DNA of 64,000 bases. Source: Cucumis sativus. Taxonomy: Eukaryota; Streptophyta; Magnoliopsida; Cucurbitales; Cucurbitaceae. A program made the translations under genes and the position numbers. Where the stretch lies: contig NC_026659.2 in assembly GCF_000004075.3 (NCBI RefSeq), positions 27,856,272-27,920,271 of the forward strand. The letters are read 5' to 3'. Shown piece by piece: positions 58,780 to 64,000 of the stretch; position 1 is the stretch's first letter, and each line of letters starts with the position of its first letter. The notes below the pieces were generated by a model that saw nothing but the letters and a program-made list of their open reading frames with translations, was not told the origin of the DNA and did not search any database.

Positions 58780-59044
58780 ATACCAAGAACTTCATTTTTC
58801 ATGCAATCTTTATCACATATAGGATCACACAATTCGTTAGCAACGCCTTTTGTCATGCATTCTTTTTGCACGTTTCTACACATGATTTGTATTGAGGCTC
58901 TAGATTGGATATTTCGTCAAACAAAATATTAGATTTCCTCTCAATCTCAGCATCCCTTTCAGCGGTCATGTGTGCCTTAGAGAATTGCAGTGATCCCACC
59001 ACAACAATGGACATAAAGAAAACAATCGTAATGGTTTTTGCCAT
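58780..59044 (-). pseudogene. Ole e 6-like Cys-rich secreted protein, apparently frameshifted
   Basis: From ATG 59044 the open frame gives 63 residues: a signal peptide (MAKTITIVFFMSIVVVGSLQ, cleaved near SKA-H), then DAEIERK and CVETCKK, stopping at 58853-58855. The family has six cysteines as two C-x3-C-x3-C motifs. Here only the first two (Cys55, Cys59) are in frame; the other four, with spacing matching the family (C, then C-x3-C-x3-C), lie just downstream in another frame. A one-base loss in or next to the short homopolymer at 58863-58867 would explain this. The family is the pollen-allergen Ole e 6-like group of small secreted proteins, of unclear biological role. It could be a genuine pseudogene or an assembly error. 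A splice around the shift is less likely. Confidence 0.55.
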
Positions 59045-61724
59045 TTTTAGTTTTATCTTTTAGTAATTAAGCCTACTTTTTTCCCTTATGGCTTTATCGT
59101 ATGAGAAAACGAGGGAAGACCATTTTATACAATTTTCGTTGTTAAATTTAGATCATTGAGCGAAAAGTAGGTTTTTATCTCTCTATAAATATTTGTAACA
59201 AGTGGTGAATATTTGTTTGTTCTCTAAAAACCAGTTTTTGTTCCTTAATTAACACGTGAATAGAGGAAGAAAGGGTAACGATAGCAAATAAAATGTCGGT
59301 GTTGACTAAATATGGTGTCTCAATTTAAAGGAGATCAATCAAAATAATGAAAACATATGTAGCTTAGATCGAGTGTGTAAACTCAAAGGTAAGGTTGACA
59401 TTAATTTTATGGTTTCACGAACAAATAATTGATGTGGATAAATTAGCTTTACCAAAAATAAAATTATACTAATTATTTCGAAGTAGTCTTAATTATGTTG
59501 TAAAAAAACAGAAAAGAAAGAAAGAAAGAAAAAACGTGGTTTAATAGAGAGTGCAACGAGTCAATTATATAGAATTTAAACACACAAAAATAATCATAAA
59601 CATACCTCAAACCCCCTATGTATTGAAGGCATTAATATGATTTAAATTTGACACAAAATAAAATACAAAAAAGTATCATTCCACTTCTCAGCACTTCAAA
59701 CACTCAACACACATACACACATATAGGCTGCAACATATAATTATTAACACAAAAACCCACAAACATTGTTTTATTTAAAAAGATAACTTTGGTTTTCAAG
59801 GAGCGACACCATGAAGCTTAGTTTATATCGGTCCCAATACAATGGACATCAATAATCGTGGCTTCTTTCGGTTTGAAGTCAATGAGTTTTAAGCAAATTT
59901 GGCAAATTAACTTGGATTTAAATTTTATAGCGATATCAAATTCTTTTAGAATATCATCCCCTAAAATCATGACTAACATAAATTCAATATTTTCAAATTA
60001 TTTATAGTCATCAATATTTATTTTATGAGTTGAATTGAAAAGTTGCGTTGAAATATCTCCAAATTTTGAATTTGAATTATATTCATCCCTAAAATCGTGC
60101 ATTTAACATAATAACAACTTGAAATTAAGATTTTTATGGGACGTTTTTTTTTAATTACATTAATATTTAATTTTATTTTCATTTGGCAGGATATTTCTGG
60201 GTTTGCCTACGACTTTCTTTTACGGTTGAGTTGCTTTTTTTTACTGTTATCATTTAGCGTTATGTGTCATGGCACTACAACGTGTGAAGACTACGTTCGA
60301 TGGTAGATGGATTGGATCTTTCCAATATATTGACTACCGCGTGGTTGATGTAAATGCTCCATGTTCATCTTCGTATTAAGAATTTATACAATGCATTCAA
60401 GGTAGACTTTTCCCATCTTCAGATCTTTCTGTATATCGGTTGACTCTTTATTTAGTACGGATGCAACAATTCAAACCTTAGCTTGTTCGAATTGTCGAAG
60501 AAAATGACCTGTATTGGCTTAAATATGTTGGTTTTTTCGAATTTTTCCAATAATGATTTAGTGGTTGTCGCCACATGCCCGAGATGACGCGGAGCGACCG
60601 ATGTCCTCAAAAGAGTTGAGTTCCATGACATCAAAATAAAGTAAACAATTTTTAAAAAATGGTCTGCGAAAAATAGAGATGAGTTCGGGAGTCATTTGTG
60701 TGTGGGCAAGGTATTAGCACCTCACAACACCCATTTGGAAAACGGTGGGCAAATTTCAAATCTCGAATTGAAAATAATTTTTTATTTATTTTAAAACTAA
60801 TGTCTTATTTTACCCCTCGTTACTTCAATATTTAAGCAATGATCTCATAAAATAAGTGGAATAATATTCCCTTAATTAGTCGATATATTGAAGGAAATTT
60901 CTCACCTTAAGAAAATGAAAAAATTTTACAATTTCTCAAAGTCTATCATGGGCTAGTTTTCGAATAAAGATTTTTAAAAAATATTGATTAAATCCATTTT
61001 TTCTTGAAATCAAATTTCGGACTCCCAAAGATATTGATCCCTCACCTTAAGAATTCTAGGAAATCGGACTCCCAAATTTCCTAGATTCCATCATAGTATT
61101 TTTCTTTTAGCGAAATAAAAGTGTGTTGCTAAAAAAATTGATTAGGATGACTTATGAAGTATAAATTTATATTTTAAACTTTTTTAAAAGAAAATTAAAA
61201 AGGATAGTTTCAAAGTAAAAATTTATAAACGGCTAAAGAACAAAACTTAGGAAAAGATTCAAAATTAGGTCAATAGGAAATAATGCGCAATGAAATCAAA
61301 TGTATTATACAAGGAATTAAGCAAGTAAGATAAGATTTTGTTTTGTAAAAAAATATTGGGAATCAAATCTTGGACTCCCAAAGAAACGATTCCCTCACCT
61401 CAATAATTTAGAAATAACGAACTCCCAGATATTTTTAATTGCGTCGTCGAATTTTTTTTAGAATGGTAAAATGTAAAGATAAATATGATGTAAGAAAAAA
61501 AAAATTAACTGATATAAAATACCGTCGCAATATTGGAAAGCATAAAAATCATCACCAACCAAAAAAAGGATAGAAGAAAGAAAGGAAAGTTTTTTAAAAA
61601 AAATTAAAAATAATAGTTTCAAAGTAAAAATTTATTAAAACTGTCAAGTATAACAAAAACTGCAGGAGTCAAGTAAGGTTGTTTTTGTAGTAGTGTTGAT
61701 TGATGAATTGGGATGTATTGGATA
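59045..61724. other. Intergenic with retroelement-like repetitive DNA
   Basis: About 59.0-60.2 kb is AT-rich with nothing identifiable. About 60.2-60.8 kb is GC-richer, including a gggcaaggtattagcacctc motif (about 60704-60723) of a kind I associate with plant retroelement repeats. About 60.9-61.66 kb holds repeated blocks. No complete element, LTR pair or polymerase ORF is visible. Confidence 0.45.
60880..61660. repeat. Internally repeated, retroelement-like segment
   Basis: The block ggactcccaaag...gat.ccctcacct..a..a.tt..gaaat occurs near 61019 and again near 61375, with a partial copy near 60890. A second block, atagtttcaaagtaaaaattta, recurs at about 61206 and 61613. This suggests a repeat unit of roughly 360-410 bases, diverged. 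Confidence 0.55.
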
Positions 61725-62594
61725 TTAGATGAATCTACACATAATTGCAATAGAGACGAAAACTTCGACTATGATTATAAACTCAACATAATTATTATGA
61801 CGGTTTCCACAATTGCGGTGTTTTCCACGACGACGTGAAGAAGCTCCTGCTCCATACATTGGGATGATGCCCCTAACTCCTGATTTTCGATGTTCAACAA
61901 CTGTTAAACTTATATTGTTGTAGCTTGATCTCTCATTTAGTCGTTGTTGTTTAGAATCTGAAAAATATATACACACGTAAGGCTATTGTATCAATATTAA
62001 TTTCTATGAATCACAAGTTATAAAGATTTGGTTTTGGTAATTAATTTCTGTTCTTTTTATTTCTGATGTTTATGAAATTTACATTTATTTTTTCTTTACA
62101 ACTAGTATTTGTTCGTTCGTAAACAAAATCAGATTTTGTTTTTATTTTTTAAAATTATTCCTAAGAAGTTAGCATTGGAACAAGAAAATGATTAATGAAA
62201 GTAGTTAATTAATTAACCAACGTAAAGACAATAAGTTTTTTTTCTTCTTGTTATTTATTTATCATGGTTAGATATCGAGTAACACGAAACACTCGTAGAT
62301 CGATTCTACGATATAAGTAATTAAGTGGTATATACAAATGTTCAACTTTAATTTTAAAAATAAAATTTTAAACAATAATTATAAAAATACTTAAAAACTA
62401 ATCTTATAATTTAATCGAAGATCAACGGAAGCGTAAGATACGTATATTTAATAATCGAAAAAGAAGAAGAGGAAGAGAGTGGAGAATAATTGACCTATGG
62501 TGAAGAGTTGTTTCAAAGCAAAGGAAGAAGCCACCATATATGAATAAAGAATAATCAAAATGATCAAAACCATTTCTCTTCCTCTTCTTCCCAT
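61725..62594 (-). CDS. Small secreted/membrane-tailed protein, array member 6
   Basis: Exon 1 is 62594-62495 and exon 2 is 61957-61725, joined by a 537 base phase-1 intron, giving 110 residues. Exon 1 encodes MGRRGREMVLIILIIL plus YSYMVASSFAL, a signal peptide, then KQLFTI. Exon 2 starts DSKQQRLNERSSYNN. The core is RGIIPMYGAGASSRRRGKH, then an extra Cys in RNCGNRHNN, then a hydrophobic tail YVEFIIIVEVFVSIAIMCRFI, which carries a Glu inside the hydrophobic run. It is the closest relative of member 2 by core and tail. It lies 6 kb from the rest of the array, beyond the Cys-rich gene. Function is unknown. Confidence 0.75.
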
Positions 62595-64000
62595 TTTTCT
62601 CTCTGTTATCACTCTGATGTGTTAATGAAACTAATTAATGCAAACACTGTTATGAGAAATGGGAATTTATGTGGATATATATATATATATCTGTGTGTAG
62701 AATAGAATAAATAAAATATCTTTTTTTTTTGTTACTTATTCAATTTCATTTAAGAATTTTTAAACGTGTAATTTTAGTTTTATTATAATTTAATAAATAT
62801 TTTATTTATTTAATAAAATTTATCAGTGAAAGGAAATTGCTAGGGATAGAAAAAAAAATGATTTTTTTTTTAATTTATTGCGATGAATTTTGCTATATTT
62901 TGTTATTCCCGTAAGTGTTTGTTTTTTTAAATAAATATTTACATGATGTAATTTTTTATAAAGAGAATTACCAAAAACAACAAATTTGATAATATATTTG
63001 CAACAAATAACAAAATTTTTATATTCTATTAATTATAGAGATTAATGATTATTAATATATTTCTATCAATGACACTGATAGACAGCGATAAAAGATAAAA
63101 GAAGTTTATCAATGTAACAATAAATATATTCAAAACAGAACAAATTCTTAAGCATAAAGATAAAAAAAAAGATAATTTACCTTTAATTAAAATATGAAAT
63201 GTTTCAATTTTCTTCATTGTTTTAAACATGTTGTTGCCTTTTGTTTTTATTTTAACAAATTATCATCATCATTTGGTTATTATAAAAAAACGTTTATTTA
63301 CAAAGATTCTCGCTTTTGGTTAATTTCAGTTAATGTGTTTTGCTTTCGGCTGATACTCTAATAAACTACCATTGTTTGGTTCATTATGAAATTCGGTACA
63401 AAATTAAGTTTTACACAAAAAAAAAAATCAATCATCAAAATCGTAAAAAATAAAAAAAAAATCAGATTCTATCAATAGACATACTGATAAAAGTTTATCA
63501 ATGACTATTATTGATAGAATTCAATGTTTTGTTATAGCTGATAAATATGTCAATTTCTTTTGCTACTTTTGAAAATGTTCTTATGCTTTAATGACTTTTT
63601 TTATATGTATATTTGTGAGTGTTGGGACAGATGATAGTTGTTAACACACAATAGTTAATGTAAAATATGAGAAGGTTTAAGTAAATTTACAACAATTCAT
63701 GATATATATTGACTTCAACGATCAATGAATAATCGGCTTTGAAATGATTTTAACTATGTATTTTTTAGATGAAATAAATAATAATTAAAGTATTTTTAAG
63801 CTTATTTTTCTATTATAAAAAAATGGGTGAGAATTTGAACCACAACCCTTCATACATACAAATATCAGTTAAGGTGAGATGTTATCGATTCGAGTCAACT
63901 AATCTCCAACTAATTTCATCCACAAAATATGTTCACTTTGAGTACGAGTTTTAATAAAAATGATAGTTCGTGCTGTTCATCATGTATGAATGATATTGAG
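62595..64000. other. AT-rich flank with dispersed repeat copies
   Basis: Upstream region of member 6, with a (TA)n tract near 62674-62691 that may serve as its TATA region. Copies of the tctatc/gatag repeat follow at about 62870-63120 and 63440-63570. No coding sequence is seen to the window end. Confidence 0.5.

Overview
This 64 kb window is plant nuclear DNA. It is AT-rich, its genes carry many GT-AG introns, and the protein families are plant ones. A tandem pair of cucumisin-type subtilases, together with the dispersed AT-rich repeats, points to a cucurbit (Cucumis or a close relative). That family assignment is inference. Exon boundaries below were read by eye from splice signals, reading-frame continuity and family conservation. 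Every multi-exon model closes in frame.

Layout. (1) 1-158, minus: the 5' end of a chloroplast-type Nudix hydrolase (NUDT26-like), cut by the window edge. (2) 2556-8980, plus: a complete 12-exon exocyst gene, EXO70A1. (3) 10342-12684, plus: a 6-exon NTF2/SnoaL-like (DUF2358-type) protein with an upstream ORF ending two bases before its start codon. (4) 14209-15042, minus: an intronless OVATE family repressor. (5) 19866-26074, minus: a 10-exon RRM+PPR gene, PPR4, whose orthologues act in chloroplast rps12 trans-splicing. (6) 27389-30782 and 33471-36915, minus: two intact 11-exon cucumisin-like subtilisin proteases in tandem. (7) 41138-62594, minus: an array of small two-exon genes for short secreted or membrane-tailed proteins that I cannot assign to a named family. 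(8) 58780-59044, minus: a small Cys-rich, Ole e 6-like gene that appears frameshifted.

The most interesting part is the 41-63 kb array. Each member has a short first exon (MGRR plus a hydrophobic signal and usually a QLF motif), a phase-1 intron, and a second exon. That exon carries a basic or Gly-rich region, in most members an IPxYxAG-like core, an Asn-rich site and a C-terminal hydrophobic tail ending in C-[RG]-[LFV]-[IF]. Five members look complete. A sixth is split by an intron of about 3.5 kb that contains a whole other member, apparently through a segmental duplication of a neighbouring 2.7-3.1 kb unit (50037-52697 versus 53571-56632). The two secreted proteases lie directly upstream (lower coordinates) of this array of secreted-precursor-like genes. 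Any functional link between them is speculation.

The remaining sequence is AT-rich intergenic DNA. It holds microsatellites, short tandem duplications, two dispersed repeat families and one retroelement-like repetitive stretch (about 60.5-61.7 kb).
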